A stretch of DNA of 64,000 bases from Pseudorasbora parva (lineage: Eukaryota > Chordata > Actinopteri > Cypriniformes > Gobionidae), in the NCBI RefSeq assembly GCF_024679245.1, contig NC_090173.1, positions 52,093,018 through 52,157,017 on the forward strand, given 5' to 3'. A program made the translations under genes and the position numbers. This document shows positions 36,441 through 48,051 of the stretch, one piece after another (the stretch's first letter is position 1; every line of letters begins with the position of its first letter). The notes under the pieces are model-generated. The model saw only the letters and a list, made by a program, of their open reading frames with translations, had not been told where the DNA came from and made no database searches.

Positions 36441-38287
36441 TTTGATACACACATTACATAATCAAAAGAGCCAAAAAAGTACATTCAGCCAAAAAAGTTA
36501 CTGCAGATTGAGTATTTTCAAAAAAGTCACAGTAATAATATAAATTGTTTGTACCCAACAACAGATTTAATATTGAAAATATCCATATTAAAACATCTCT
36601 AAAAACTATAGAGGTAAGCTTAGAAAAAACTTCAAATTCCCTTTATACCTTAATTTATATGAAAGCCCCCAACTACAGCCAACTCACATTCTCTTCTGAG
36701 GTGTGCATCCAATTGCATTTACATAAAAATGACTAATCATTTGGCACTTTAACAGCACACAAACCTATACCACTTACAGTGTTTTTACACATTTATGGTG
36801 CAATAAAGGTCCTTTAAAAGAGGAAAAGTCTGCTAATGCTGTTAGATTAAAAAGGCCTGTGGATTGCCAGGTAATTTTCCACAGTAATTAGTAGATCAAA
36901 GTATGGCGTTCCTCTACTCTGCAGTCCTCCCAGTGCGTGCTAGTATTCTCTGCTTCTCCACATTCTGAATAGTGCACCATCTTATCCACCAGGCATGGGC
37001 TGGTAATAAAGGTAGTACACAAGTGCAAAGAGTAAACAGTCACAAGATGTTAACAGCTGACCAAGTTCAAATGAGAATATTCCATGCATGGCCACAATAA
37101 AGCCCAAAGCATACTTCAGTTTTTACGTGGACAAGGATCCACCTGCAGTGCGCATGATGCAGATTTCGTCACCAGAATGCCACCCTATTTTTGTAACCAC
37201 ACATGCGCTTTGAATTTGTTTTGCACTAATCAGTTGGCGGCAGCACTAGCCCGGGCCGAAACTATTTGACCTCATAAAGAATAGCTCATCCAAAATTCTC
37301 AATTTTGTCATTGCTGTAAATACACTAAATTCTTTTCAACCATAACTAACACAAAAGGAGATAGTAAGCAGAAGATTATACTAAGAAAAGTCTGTAAAAA
37401 GTTTACGTTTTGACTTTTCACCTTAATTTCGAAATACACATTGCATTGTGTTGTGTTTTAGGCCTGAATATGGTTTGACAAGACGCTATGAGAAGATGGG
37501 TAGGACAAGTTCACAACACATCTTGATGAACCATAGGGGATTTGAACATGATTGAAAATGAGATTCCAGGACTATGTTGAAGATTATCAATGAAGAATGG
37601 CGTACAATTCAGTTCATTCCTTAAATCAATTGTATGACCTCAGAAGACATACGCTGGATAGAGCATTTTAGGATCAATTCTTCCTTAAATATGAGATGTG
37701 GTGAAAAAGAAGTCACTCAAGGCGCACCTCTGTATTTGTTAACTGCAATATTTTGTCGAGAGATAATATCAAAGTGAGGGGATCGGTGTATACAGAAAAC
37801 CAATCTTTGATATAAGTTTTTATGCTCCATTGGACTTCAAACACTCTGTTTATCTAAATCTTCTTCTGTTACCACATGTTAGGTTTTCCCGTCAATGATC
37901 ATGTCTTTCTCAGTATATGATCGACTTAAGTAGTTTATTCAGCTGTAGTCGGACAGGTCTGGTTTCCTTGTTACATATCACGGATGCATAGAAGGGCAGG
38001 ACTCCTTAGATGGCTTTGTTTTAACATTGTTTTAAGGGGCCTTGACTTCCTTTTGATATTATAGCAATATTTCCACAATCAGAAGAGATCGAGGAAGATG
38101 ATAAAAAGCTACCAAGTCAGTGTGTACTCAAATTCTTAACCTCAGAATTGTTTGTGGGTGTGCCATATGTTTATTCATAAAGCTAAAGACTGTAAAAACA
38201 CAAAAATAAAAAACTTTGCTGACCATTAATACGGATTGCAACATATGCAGCCCCATCCGCTTCCCTGCTGATTGTTTTTCCTGAGAA
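36441..38287. other. No gene recognised
   Basis: Mostly AT-rich. 37084-37270 contains AAAGC(C)-rich and TACTTCAGTTTTTACGTGG sequence similar to the ends of the element at 41436-41967 and may be a fragment of that family. Confidence 0.35.
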
Positions 38288-38485
38288 ATACACTATATTG
38301 CCAAAAGTATTAGGGCAGATAGGTCACTACGGGCATATACGACTAAACATGCATCATTGTTTCAAATACATCCGTTTTTAAGTCCACACTACAACACTAA
38401 AACTGCGTTTTCAAAAACGGTATCTCGGTGTGGACTAAAGGGCAGAAATTAGAGGGCAAAAAAAGTGTGGACGAGGCCTCTGTCT
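38288..38485. repeat. Fragments of two DNA elements
   Basis: CACTATATTGCCAAAAGTAT at 38291-38310 is a terminus known from fish Tc1/mariner elements. It is followed by a foldback stretch in which AAGTCCACACT ... GTGTGGACT and CGTTTTCAAAAACGG are inverted repeats. Confidence 0.6.
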
Positions 38486-39517
38486 TTTAAAAGCAACTTT
38501 AAAAAATCAGAAACAGAAAACATTTCTGTAGCTGCATATTGATACTGGTACTATTGTTCTCATTTTGGACTACTTGTTTAGCATAATTAAAAAAGCTAAC
38601 CAGCAGATCTTGATTATTTTAGAGCCAGCCAGGGTAATTGTTGGCATTGTCGTGTACTGGACACTCAACGGCACAATCTGGACTGGCAGGAAAGCCCCAT
38701 GGTTTGATGGAGTGGCTCAGTCTGCACAGATCAGTGCTCTGAGTTCCTGAGCCAGGGTCATAGCTCACTGGACAAACAGGGGCACTGATGTAGGAGGGAA
38801 ATTTGGCCCTTTCTTTCCGACCAGTCGGTCATACATACAGGAAATTGTACTCCCATTGATATCCGCTCAGAAGTTTCTTGCCAAACAAAGGTGAGGAAAC
38901 ACTAATTTCCAGGAGAGTCTGAGTTCACAAGATACATCACCCTCATTTCCAAAGGAACCTGGAAACCACCAACAAGACATGGTTGAGTAGGGCAACTACA
39001 TTTTTTTTATTTATTTATTTTTTTTGCTGTATGGACTTGTTTAAATATCCTTGTCTCCTGTGCATGCTAATGTTCAAGCACTTTGATTTGCTACCCAGAT
39101 CACAGCCACTGCTCCACCTCATATTGTCTTTTCACTTTTTACATATAATTTATAGAGAGACAATTTAAATGTGTTTTTGTTGTGCCGTCCGGGGTGAGGG
39201 CATTGAGCTCGGACTTTGGCCCAACCCAGAGTATGTGAATGGATTTGAACAAAAAAAGAGCAAAATGTGGAGAAGGGGTAGTTGAGGGATGCTGATAAAG
39301 TGTCAACAAAATGGAGGTTAGATCTCTGTCTAATATATATATATATATATACACACCTCTATTGTTGATTAGCTGAGTACTCTCCACATGTGTCAATTAT
39401 CTGAACATGCTCCTCCCGAACCTTGTTTAATTAAAAAATCATTTAGTTTCTGGTGAAGTACAGGCCGTGTAGTAAAGTTATTCGCTCACCTATTCATTTT
39501 AGTGACTGTTCATGTAA
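38486..39517. other. No gene recognised
   Basis: Unassigned sequence, with a (TA)n run at about 39332-39350. Confidence 0.35.
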
Positions 39518-39669
39518 TGCCTGGTTTCCACAAAGCGGTAAGGGAATACAGTATGGTTCAGTATACGCAATTTTTTTCATTTCCATTGTCTGAAGTTGTG
39601 AATGGTACCCTAATTTCCAACCGTGCCACGTTTTTTGGACCCTTCCGTTGGGGTACCTAGTTCAGTAGT
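39518..39669. repeat. Left part of an older element split by the hAT insertion
   Basis: CTGGTTTCCACAAAGCGGTA and further GGTAC-rich sequence look like the end of another fish element. The reading resumes at 41189 (AAGGGTGGAGC) after the hAT element. Confidence 0.5.
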
Positions 39670-39677
39670 CCGGTACG

Positions 39678-41180
39678 CATGGGCGTATATTACGTGGGGG
39701 ACGTGTCCCCCTCACTTTTAATAAAATGTATTTTCGTCCCCCGCACTTTTACTGGGTCTCACCGATCGACCCACTCTGAGCGGGATTCGAACCTGCGCGA
39801 GGGCGGGCAAGTTAACAGGGACGCTAAAAACAGCTTTCTCTAATCTCGGTTGATAGCGTGCTTCTTGAGGTCACGGGCAAATGTATTTACATAGAAACCA
39901 ATGTGAATACATCAAGATTTAAATTCAGAGACAAAAAATAATCTATGCAGGACCTGTAATTTTATTCAAATCTAAATATGAGGAGGGCGCTCTCTCGCAG
40001 AAAGTCCAAAAGTGGATTCGTAGAGGTAATACCTCTTGGAAACAATCTAGGTAAACAATCGTTATGAGTGATGAAACGTGATGACGGCAATCAGACGATT
40101 GCGACAATATATGCTTTATGTGTGTTTTTCAAGTCATCTCAATGTAGGCTATTTATTGACTATAAAGTAGGCTATCAAATGAATTATGCAGCTTTTAATG
40201 TTTAGTATCTTCTGCTCACTAAGGCTGCATTTATGTAATCAAAAATAGTTAAACAGTAGGCCTAATATTTTGAAATATTATTACAAATTAAAACAGCTTT
40301 TTTTCTATGTGACTATATAGTAATTTATTCCTGTGATCAAAGCTGAATTTATCATCATTACTCCAGTCTTCAGTGTCACAAGATCCTTCACTAATCGTTA
40401 TAATCAGGATATAATAATCAAGATATAATCAAGATATAAGATATAAAAAATAATTTTATAATCAAGAAACATTTATAATTATTATCTGTGTTGAAAACAG
40501 TTGTGCTGCTTAAAAATGTTGTGGAAACCACGATAGCCTACATGTTATTTTTCAGGATTCTTTAATGAATAGAAAGTTCAATGGACAGCATTTTTTTGCA
40601 TTTATTAAATACATTATCTTTTGTAATATTAAACATATCACTTGTGATCAATTTAATGCATGTCTGATCAATAAAAGTATTAATTTCTATCTTTTTTAAT
40701 TTTACCACAAATGTTGGTAGATGGTTTCCACAAAAATTAAGCAGCACCTTGAGCAGCACAACTGATAATAATCATAAATGTGTGTTGATCATCAGATCCT
40801 CATATGAGAATGATTAGTGAGTAATGATGATTAATTCAGCTTTGATCACAGGAATAAATCACACTTTACTATACTCACAAAAAGAACAGCATGGTTTACA
40901 TCAGAATATATCTATATTTTTTTACATTGCATAAATTCTATGGAATCTTAATGCACAAGTGTTTGTAGTATATAAACCAATCATAAAATTGGCATAAACA
41001 AATAGGGGAATAATATTATAGATATTAATTAGTGGTTATTGTTCAGCAGTGTATTTGATATCTTGCCCAATTAAAAGCAAGAGATGTGATAAATTATATT
41101 GGTCCAAAAAAAAAAAAAAAAAAAAAAGGTATTACGACATTTCTGTCCCCCTCACTTCTGAAAAGATGGCTACGCCCCTG
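39678..41180. mobile_element. Non-autonomous hAT element (1503 bp)
   Basis: Ends CATGGGCGTA and TACGCCCCTG are inverted. Flanks CCGGTACG (39670-39677) and CCGGTACT (41181-41188) match at 7 of 8. GTCCCCCTCACTT occurs at both subterminal zones. The interior carries a foldback (TTCCTGTGATCAAAGCTGAA near 40330 and its inverse near 40840), a B-box match in inverse orientation (near 39783), and no transposase. Confidence 0.88.
41107..41127. repeat. Poly(A) tract of 21 nt
   Basis: Homopolymer near the right end of the hAT element. Confidence 0.9.
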
Positions 41181-41435
41181 CCGGTACTAAAGGGTGGAGC
41201 TATACTCACTGCAGAAAGTTGAGAATACCATTTTGCGCCACCATGTTTCTATGGTAGCCCTAAATGGACAAACTTCTCTATAGAGCACTAGCTACTCTCT
41301 GTGACCTCAGACGACATTTTTGTCCTGTATCAGTCACCATAGTTTCTCTATGTGCTTCGAAAGGAAGGGGTGATCGGTGGGCGATTGACAACTTACCTCA
41401 CTGATAGATGCCGCTAAAATATACACTGTGCACCT

Positions 41436-41967
41436 TTAAGCCCAAAGTTCAGTTTTCACATGAATGCTAGGGAACATGTACAGCAGGGCTATTCAAATCT
41501 TACCCTGGAGGGCCAATGCGGTGCAGAGTTTAGCTCCAACCCTAATCAAACACACCTGAACTTGCTAATCAATGTCTCCAGGATCATTAGAAAATCACAG
41601 GTGGGTGTGTTTGATTAGGGTTGGAGCTAAACTCCAGGGTAAGATTTGAATAGCCCTGATGTACAGTGTACTTGACATTTACTTGATATTTCGTCATCGG
41701 CGTAGTATTGCACATACAGCTCGAATTTTCACACTTGTGCCTTAATTATATCTGGTCCACAAGGTGCCAAAACTGGCCTGGACCGTTATTTCACTGTCAC
41801 AAAAGAGATTGAAGCGACAGAACAACATCGTCATACCATCAGGCAATAGATGCCGTGTTGACGAGACACGAGACAAGTGTGAGAGAGTTAGAGATGCCCG
41901 CACTCTAGTTAAAAAGAGTCCAGACACGTTTTAAGAGTTCACGTCAAAACTGAAGTGCGGGCTTTAA
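41436..41967. mobile_element. Element with TTAAGCCC...TTCAGTTTT ends, interrupted
   Basis: Left end AAGCCCAAAGTTCAGTTTTC and right end GTCAAAACTGAAGTGCGGGC (continuing TTTAAG) are inverted relatives. A 175-bp hAT MITE sits inside near the left end. Confidence 0.65.
41484..41658. mobile_element. hAT-type MITE (175 bp) with perfect 8-bp TSD
   Basis: Ends CAGGGCTATTCAAATCTTAC and GTAAGATTTGAATAGCCCTG are perfect inverted repeats. Flanked by ATGTACAG on both sides (41476-41483 and 41659-41666). Inner arms also pair (GTTTGATTAGGGTTGGAGCT with its inverse). Confidence 0.96.
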
Positions 41968-43179
41968 GCCGAACTACTTTTTAAATTACGAGTAGTTTGG
42001 AAACGCCACAGTTTCGGTTAGCTTCCCCAACGACTGACAGGCAGAGATAGCTGTTGGGTACCTCTCAATTTCTCAGCGGCATTCATGGACGCATGCCTGA
42101 ATAACATCTGGCTGTGCGCTTGACAGCTCCCCAGACAACACCCCCCCCCCCCCCCTCCCTCCCCCATTATGCCAATTCATGTCCTGCTCTCTGTCCCAGC
42201 ATGTTGCGAGATGTGTTTCATAGCCAATAGCTAAAGTCTTTTTGTTTTATGTACAAAAAGGTGAACGCACAGGCGGCTCCTTTGAAGGCTCTGTAAATTT
42301 ATTGCTGTTTTTCCAGCGGGCCGTTTTTTAAATTACAGCTCATTGAGATTGGATCTGCACTGGTGCTGTTTTTGGAGTGGGTTTACTTTTCATGTCTGGG
42401 AAGGAGTAGAGCACTCAGATCAAGGAGGACGCTGAGTATGAGGGAGGACGGGGCCTGTACACAGAGGTTATTGCCGCATTTAACTATTTCCTTTCACATA
42501 GACTTGCCTCGTCTGGTTATATGTCCATATAATTACACTATAACATCATTATAACTGTGCGAAAAATAATTATGGGTGGGGAGTATAACTACAATCATTT
42601 ATCACAGTATGAGTAATCATATATTACCGTAATTATCATAATATAGTTATCGCTTGAAATTCAAATAAATTTAAAAAACCATGTGGTATGACTACTGTTG
42701 GATAGTCTAATGAAATACCTAAATGCAATTTATTCAGAGACATTTTCACAGTTTATTCGCTATAGTTTAGAAAATGGTAATAAAATATGACGAGAACTCA
42801 GGGTGAAACTGTCAAAAAAATCTTGATAATGTCAGATTACTGATAGAAACGGATGTAATGGATTACAATCAACCAATTACACAAATCTAAAATCTAAAAT
42901 CAAATTACACTTCTAAAAGTACACAATTCGATAATAGCAATTTAGCTCAACCAATGACCAAGCAATGCTTCATTTTATTCAGTCTGTAATGTTGCATTAT
43001 CAATGAAAGAAAAAACACTCCAGGAAAACATCATCAGGTCAAAGTGCCTCCCAAATTTTCTATATATTTTGCGGGTAGTCAATGTAGGAAGAATTTGTGG
43101 GTATAATATGTCACAGTTTATATTATTTTGCTCTCCTCACTTAAATAAATTAACTATAGGGTCTTGCACACACTAGTAA
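41968..43179. other. Largely unassigned, no gene
   Basis: Includes a C15 homopolymer at 42141-42155. 42240-42400 is evenly composed and a weak candidate for conserved noncoding DNA. Confidence 0.35.
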
Positions 43180-43804
43180 AGTGTTGGGGAAAGTTACTTT
43201 TAAAAGTAATTTTGCACTACTCCCTAAAAAGTAACTAATTCCGTTACTAGTTACTTTTTATGGAAAGTGATCCATTACATTTATTTTTTGCATTACTTTT
43301 TCTCACCTGGGTTGGGCTTGCTTATTTGTTTTTTAATAAAAAAAAAAAAAAAAAAAATATTTTGGGCAAATGTAAAGGGGCCATTTCACACCAAACGCAA
43401 GTATATGTAAGTGCATATAAGTATATTTGTGTAATTTAATGTATTTAATTATTGCAGGTTAGCGTAATATTCTGACATTGCATTTCAGTTTTTTTGTTGT
43501 TGTTGTGAGTAATACTGTATGCTTTTTTTTTTGCAAGTGAGATGAGCTTACATTATTGTAGTCTAGAACTACAATAATCATCAAAACGCCTCAGCAAATA
43601 TTCACGATTCATCTCAACATGGGGACTAAAGAAGTGACAGTTAATAAAAGGAGAAACTATAGCATTACTTATTTGTATTTAAAAGTACTCAGATATGTAA
43701 ATGTTGTTGTAAATGTAAAAGTAGTAGGTTACTTTACTAGTTACTTGAAAAAGTAATCTGATTACATATATCAAGTTACTTGTAATGCGTTACCCCAGAA
43801 CACT
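43180..43804. mobile_element. hAT-like element with AGTGTTGGGG ends (625 bp)
   Basis: Starts AGTGTTGGGGAAAGTTACTT and ends GTAATGCGTTACCCCAGAACACT, an imperfect inverted repeat. AGTTACTTT and AAGTAATC motifs fill the subterminal zones, including GTTACTAGTTAC. No clear target duplication. Contains an A19 tract at 43339-43357. Confidence 0.75.
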
Positions 43805-44029
43805 AGACTGTTTAAAGCACTATATAAATAAAGGCGACTACTGCTATCGACTCGAGAACTACTGCCATCGGATCGCCGCTATACTTCTGAAACATTTTAT
43901 TAAAAGCACTAACATTTCAACTAAATTACTGATTAGTAATTTAGTTGAAATTGAGTAATTTAGTGATTTGCATTGACACTATATGATAATTAAAATGAGC
44001 TAGATAACATTACCGTTTTCTCCACAGCG

Positions 44030-44142
44030 GCTGTACAGCCGAATCAAATTCAGTTGCATTATCTTCCTGTTAACACTATGAAGCTGCTTTGAAACAATCG
44101 GCATTGTAAAAAGCGCTATATAAATAAAGGTGAATTGACGAT
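44030..44142 (+). repeat. 3'-tail-like dispersed repeat
   Basis: AAGCTGCTTTGAAACAATCG ... AAAAGCGCTATATAAATAAAGGTGAATTG is a common cyprinid interspersed tail. A shorter relative (AAGCACTATATAAATAAAGG) occurs at 43815. Confidence 0.6.
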
Positions 44143-44376
44143 ATGTACTCTATGTTCTCTGGGACTAATTGGAGTGCTGGATGAGCTGGCTAAAATCTGC
44201 ATCATAAGATGGATATTGGCTCATTTTAAGCTTCAGTTCACTAAAAAGAACAATTTGTTCACAAACCGGACAGCACTAGTTTTTACAAGCTGTGATATAT
44301 AGTCACCAAAATGCCATCCAGTAATTCCTGGAACATTGTCTCTGTATTTTTATTTTCACTGAATTTCGGGAAACAC

Positions 44377-44905
44377 TAGCCTGAAAAGCCAGACCCACAT
44401 CAGGATGTTTGGTCTGGAAACTCACCATAGACAGGGCTCAATCCGAGGGGCGGGATAAACGGTTGTCTTTCAAACTCCCTCTGCACGCTATAGGATAGCG
44501 ATACACCAACCAGAGCAACGAAGGTGAAACAGAGCTTGTTGATAGATTAAACATTCACCGTATCCGGTCGGCTAAACTCTGAACACATCTTCCCTTTTTA
44601 AGAATGACTTCAGTGCCGTTCTTTGTTCTTTTCTCAGAGAAAAGCTTAACTCCAAGTCTTCCAGAGTCGCGGTCAGAGCTGATTCGAAAGACCGCCGCCG
44701 TTCGCCAGTTTCTGTGTTTACTAGAAGCACGCAAGCACAACTCGGCCGTCGTCATTATGGCCCCGCCCGCCGACTCTATACACGATGTGATTGGTCCGTC
44801 CAGATTGAGAGGAATACAGCTCAGAAGGGTATTGAGAGTTTCTAGACAACACTTGCGGGCAAATTAAATTTGCTGCCGCTAGGGTGCGTCTAGATTTGTA
44901 GGCTA
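44377..44905 (-). mobile_element. 9-bp-TSD element, copy 3 (529 bp)
   Basis: Same orientation as copy 2. Starts TAGCCTGAAAAGCCAGACC and ends TCTAGATTTGTAGGCTA. Flanks GGGAAACAC (44368-44376) and GGCAAACAC (44906-44914) match at 8 of 9. Confidence 0.9.
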
Positions 44906-44914
44906 GGCAAACAC

Positions 44915-46324
44915 AGTTTTGCACCCACACAATTGCACCCCTTAATAAGTACATTTCCGGTTTGTAAAGCAGCCCTGCCTACTGATCTGCAAATCCATCT
45001 TTGCAATTGGCACATTTCTGCCATCGCATGTTTAATATCTTCTTGGATGGTCATGTGTTAAACCACTCTGTGAACCGGTCAGATGTGCCATGTGAGTAAC
45101 AGCTCTACCCTCTTACGCCCTCAAACCAACCTATTTCCAACAGCTCTGCTTTATTTCAGCTCTGATGTCAAGACAGGTTGGTAAATCACCTCTGCCGCTC
45201 ACTCTTTTGTTTTATTAGATTTCCTGCCACAGAGACGTAAAAGAGGTTTGAATAGCGTCTCCTTGGTCTCTTGCCATGAACAAAAAAAAGAGGCCTTGCT
45301 TTTTAAGTACCTCAATTTTTCCTTCTTAACATTTTGATTCTTTTGAGGTTTTACGTCTTTCTATAATAATAAAAATCTTTATATCCAATACAATTTAACT
45401 ACACAACAGGTGTAAGTACTAACCACAATAAGGCAAAACATTAGTGAAACAAAGTATTCACATGCCCAGTATTTAAAAGCTGAGACTTCTAAAATATCCA
45501 AGATTTTTATGGTCACCATTTAATATATATGAAGCCATTTGGCGGGAGTGCATTTTCAGCTCAGTGGATGGATAAATTTGTTGCAAGGAAAATCTCTGCT
45601 TCATATAATCCACCTATGAGTGCTCCAGTAAAAACAGCTGAGCCCATCCTAGCTGGTGTCTCATGTATGTGATCATGGCAGGCCAAACCGAGCAAAAAGT
45701 TTGCATTATCCTTCTTTAGGCAGACAAAGTACCTTACAAGTATATACAAATGCAATACCCCAAGTCTTTGTAATAAACAGGTCAAAACTGAAAGTGCAAA
45801 TCTTCTCCTTCGCTGCAATTCTCAAATGAATTTGTGACGTTTGGTGACAAGAACCAATGGCATTTGGCCCTATCATTTGGCAGTCCATGTCTAGAGCATC
45901 AGAAAAAAGAAAGACAGAGTGAATCCAAATGACTCTTACGTATGTGTTTTTCCAGTGAATAAAACACCATTTCTGAATTGGTTGGAGTGTTTACTGAATG
46001 AATCTAGACTTGGGATCAGTACCAGAACCAACAACTCAAATAGTCCATTCCCATCCCTAGTAAATTAAGGCTTACATTTTGGTCATAAGCCCCATCTTTA
46101 CTGAAATTACCTGGAACAATTTGTCCCAGAAACCTTTCTTCTCCCCAGACCTGCTATTGTCTGCGTCTCCATCATGGTCTAAAGTACCGTGAAGATTAGT
46201 CCGGTGACGTAGGGCTGCACGTGACTTTCCAGATCCCGCTGGATTTTGTCCTTCGCCTATAAACTTAACAAAGCCTGAACCTCACTGCCGGCCCATCTGT
46301 TGTATTTTTTTAAACTTCATTGAT
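44915..46324. other. Repeat-poor, no gene recognised
   Basis: Open frames near 45561-45888 (minus) have no known domain. 45000-45350 is evenly composed. Confidence 0.35.
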
Positions 46325-46590
46325 TTGAATAGCAAACAACTCTCACACCACGCATTGCAACATACTTTTAAAAACAGTGCTTGAAATAAAATGTTTAGCA
46401 CCCACGTCCCATCCCCAAAAGTTCCTGAACTTTGAAAAAGTACTACCTCACGAGCAGGGTCGTTTTGAGGGGGAAATATTTACCCGGAACCTCATTTGGA
46501 CCTCGGTTCCTGTGGTCGAAACACAGCCCAAAGTCCCTGATTCTTGGGGAAAGTCCCTGCGGTGCAAACGCGGCTATAGTGAATCATAGT
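46325..46590 (-). repeat. Fragment of a DNA element with GCACCGCAGGGACTTTCC motif
   Basis: On the minus strand, GTTTGCACCGCAGGGACTTT followed by a repeated GGGACTTTGGG resembles a fish repeat. A related block lies at about 59590-59710 (TTCACACCGCCCGTAGGACT). Confidence 0.45.
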
Positions 46591-46974
46591 GGTTTGAAAT
46601 GAGAACTTCAATGGTGACAAATTTCATATCTAGCTGAACTCCAGAATCCCTCATTTGCCATAATTGTGATGCCTTACCTCTAAAACTACATTCTGATAAC
46701 ACAAATGCAGGAAAGAGTTACAATCCAACGCTTTCTCAAACAATGCCGGTGTAACCTTTGCTCTAACAGATGAGGTGACGCCATACTGTGTTCACCACAA
46801 GCTCCCTGCGGGCTCCTAAAGAGATTTCAGTCATTAGTTGCTCCTTTTCAAATATCACCAGGCCGTTTTCCTTTCATGATCTGGAGCACATGACATTATG
46901 ATGCACTGGGTCTACTAAGCTTTGGACAAGTGCATACAGGGCCTCTGCAGTGGTGTTTTCAACCTTTGAAGGGC

Positions 46975-47091
46975 CTAAAAATAGAGTGCTCTGCTAACCT
47001 CAAGTCAAATCACTTCTAATTTGGGTTACCCGTCGCCCCAGTCACTCCTAACCTTCTGACGTCACAAGTCAATGCAGCTCTTTATTTTTAG
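46975..47091. promoter_or_regulatory. Candidate regulatory cluster: two MEF2-like sites around a CRE
   Basis: CTAAAAATAG (46975-46984) and TTATTTTTAG (47082-47091) both fit the MEF2 consensus, and TGACGTCA (47057-47064) is a perfect palindromic CRE. Motif matches alone are weak evidence. Confidence 0.3.
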
Positions 47092-47292
47092 AGGCCTTCC
47101 CAAAACTAATTGAAAGACGGGCACTTCCAGGCTGGTGTTATGTAAGGGGATTACCTTGTTTCTGCATGTGCCTCAGGCATCCAGTGGGACTTGCTCAGTA
47201 GTTACAAGCAAAAGAAAGGGCAGAGTGCCTCCAGAAATAGCCCCGTCTGCAGCCTAATTGTTCATCTCTTGTGCACTTTTTCCCCTCCTCAG

Positions 47293-47489
47293 CTGCAAGC
47301 CAAGGTCGGCGACCCCATCATCCACCTCGCTTGTTCCGGAAGAGTCTTTTCCGCCCCCCATGGCTTCGAGAGCACCAGCCAATAGGTAGAGCACAGCAGA
47401 GGGCCGACCTCAGCCCCAGACAAACAGCCAAGCGCCAAAATCACTTAGGAGTGATCCCAGCAAAGTGCCCTACTGTCTGAAGCTGCCAG
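47293..47489 (+). ncRNA. Possible noncoding or untranslated exon
   Basis: 197 nt between a strong acceptor (TTTTTCCCCTCCTCAG) and a donor CCAG/GTATGT. All frames are short or lack known domains, so if it is an exon it is more likely lncRNA or UTR. No partner exon was identified. Confidence 0.15.
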
Positions 47490-47644
47490 GTATGTTCTTA
47501 TTAGCACAAACACAGAGCCTGAGGCTCCCCATTGAAGCAGAGCCAGTCTTTGGAGGAAGGCCCCTCAGAGGCCAGATCATACAGGCTGTGTGTTGCCCCA
47601 GGTCAGGTCACGAAGGCAAACAGCGAGCTTCTCTCCAGGCACTA

Positions 47645-47854
47645 CACCCTTAAAAATAAAGGTGCCAGGAAGAACCAAAAATGGGGTTTCACAGTGATGC
47701 CATAGAAGAACCATTTTTTTCTAACAATTTCATAATCTGAAGAAAGTTTTTGCACTACAAAGAACAATGGAAAGGTTCTTTCTATATTAAAGGTTCTTCG
47801 TGGAAACTTACACCCTGCCAAAGAATCATTTAAGAACCTTTATTTTTAAGAGTG
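47645..47854. mobile_element. TA-flanked MITE (210 bp)
   Basis: Left end CACCCTTAAAAATAAAGGTG and right end AACCTTTATTTTTAAGAGTG are inverted repeats, with TA on both sides (47643-47644, 47855-47856). A Tc1/mariner-type MITE common in cyprinids. Confidence 0.88.
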
Positions 47855-48051
47855 TACTACAGAACACCTTATGTAGGTATTTGCGAATCCACCCTTAAAA
47901 ATGCAATTCAAAAATAAAATGAAAAAGTCTATTGGTTTTCTGGCTGTGTTCTGCACTCTGAATGAATATGATCTGGCTAATTCTAAAACCACTGGACATT
48001 TGACTGCAAAACTTTCACGCTGTGCGTTTTATGAAGCACCTACTGACTTAC

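Larger units (their letters stand above)
46591..47640. other. Repeat-poor island upstream of the 47.6-kb MITE
   Basis: About 1 kb without transposon ends, with transcription-factor-like motifs (46975-47091) and one stretch bounded by good splice-site matches (47293-47489). No protein-coding exon is convincing. Confidence 0.4.
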
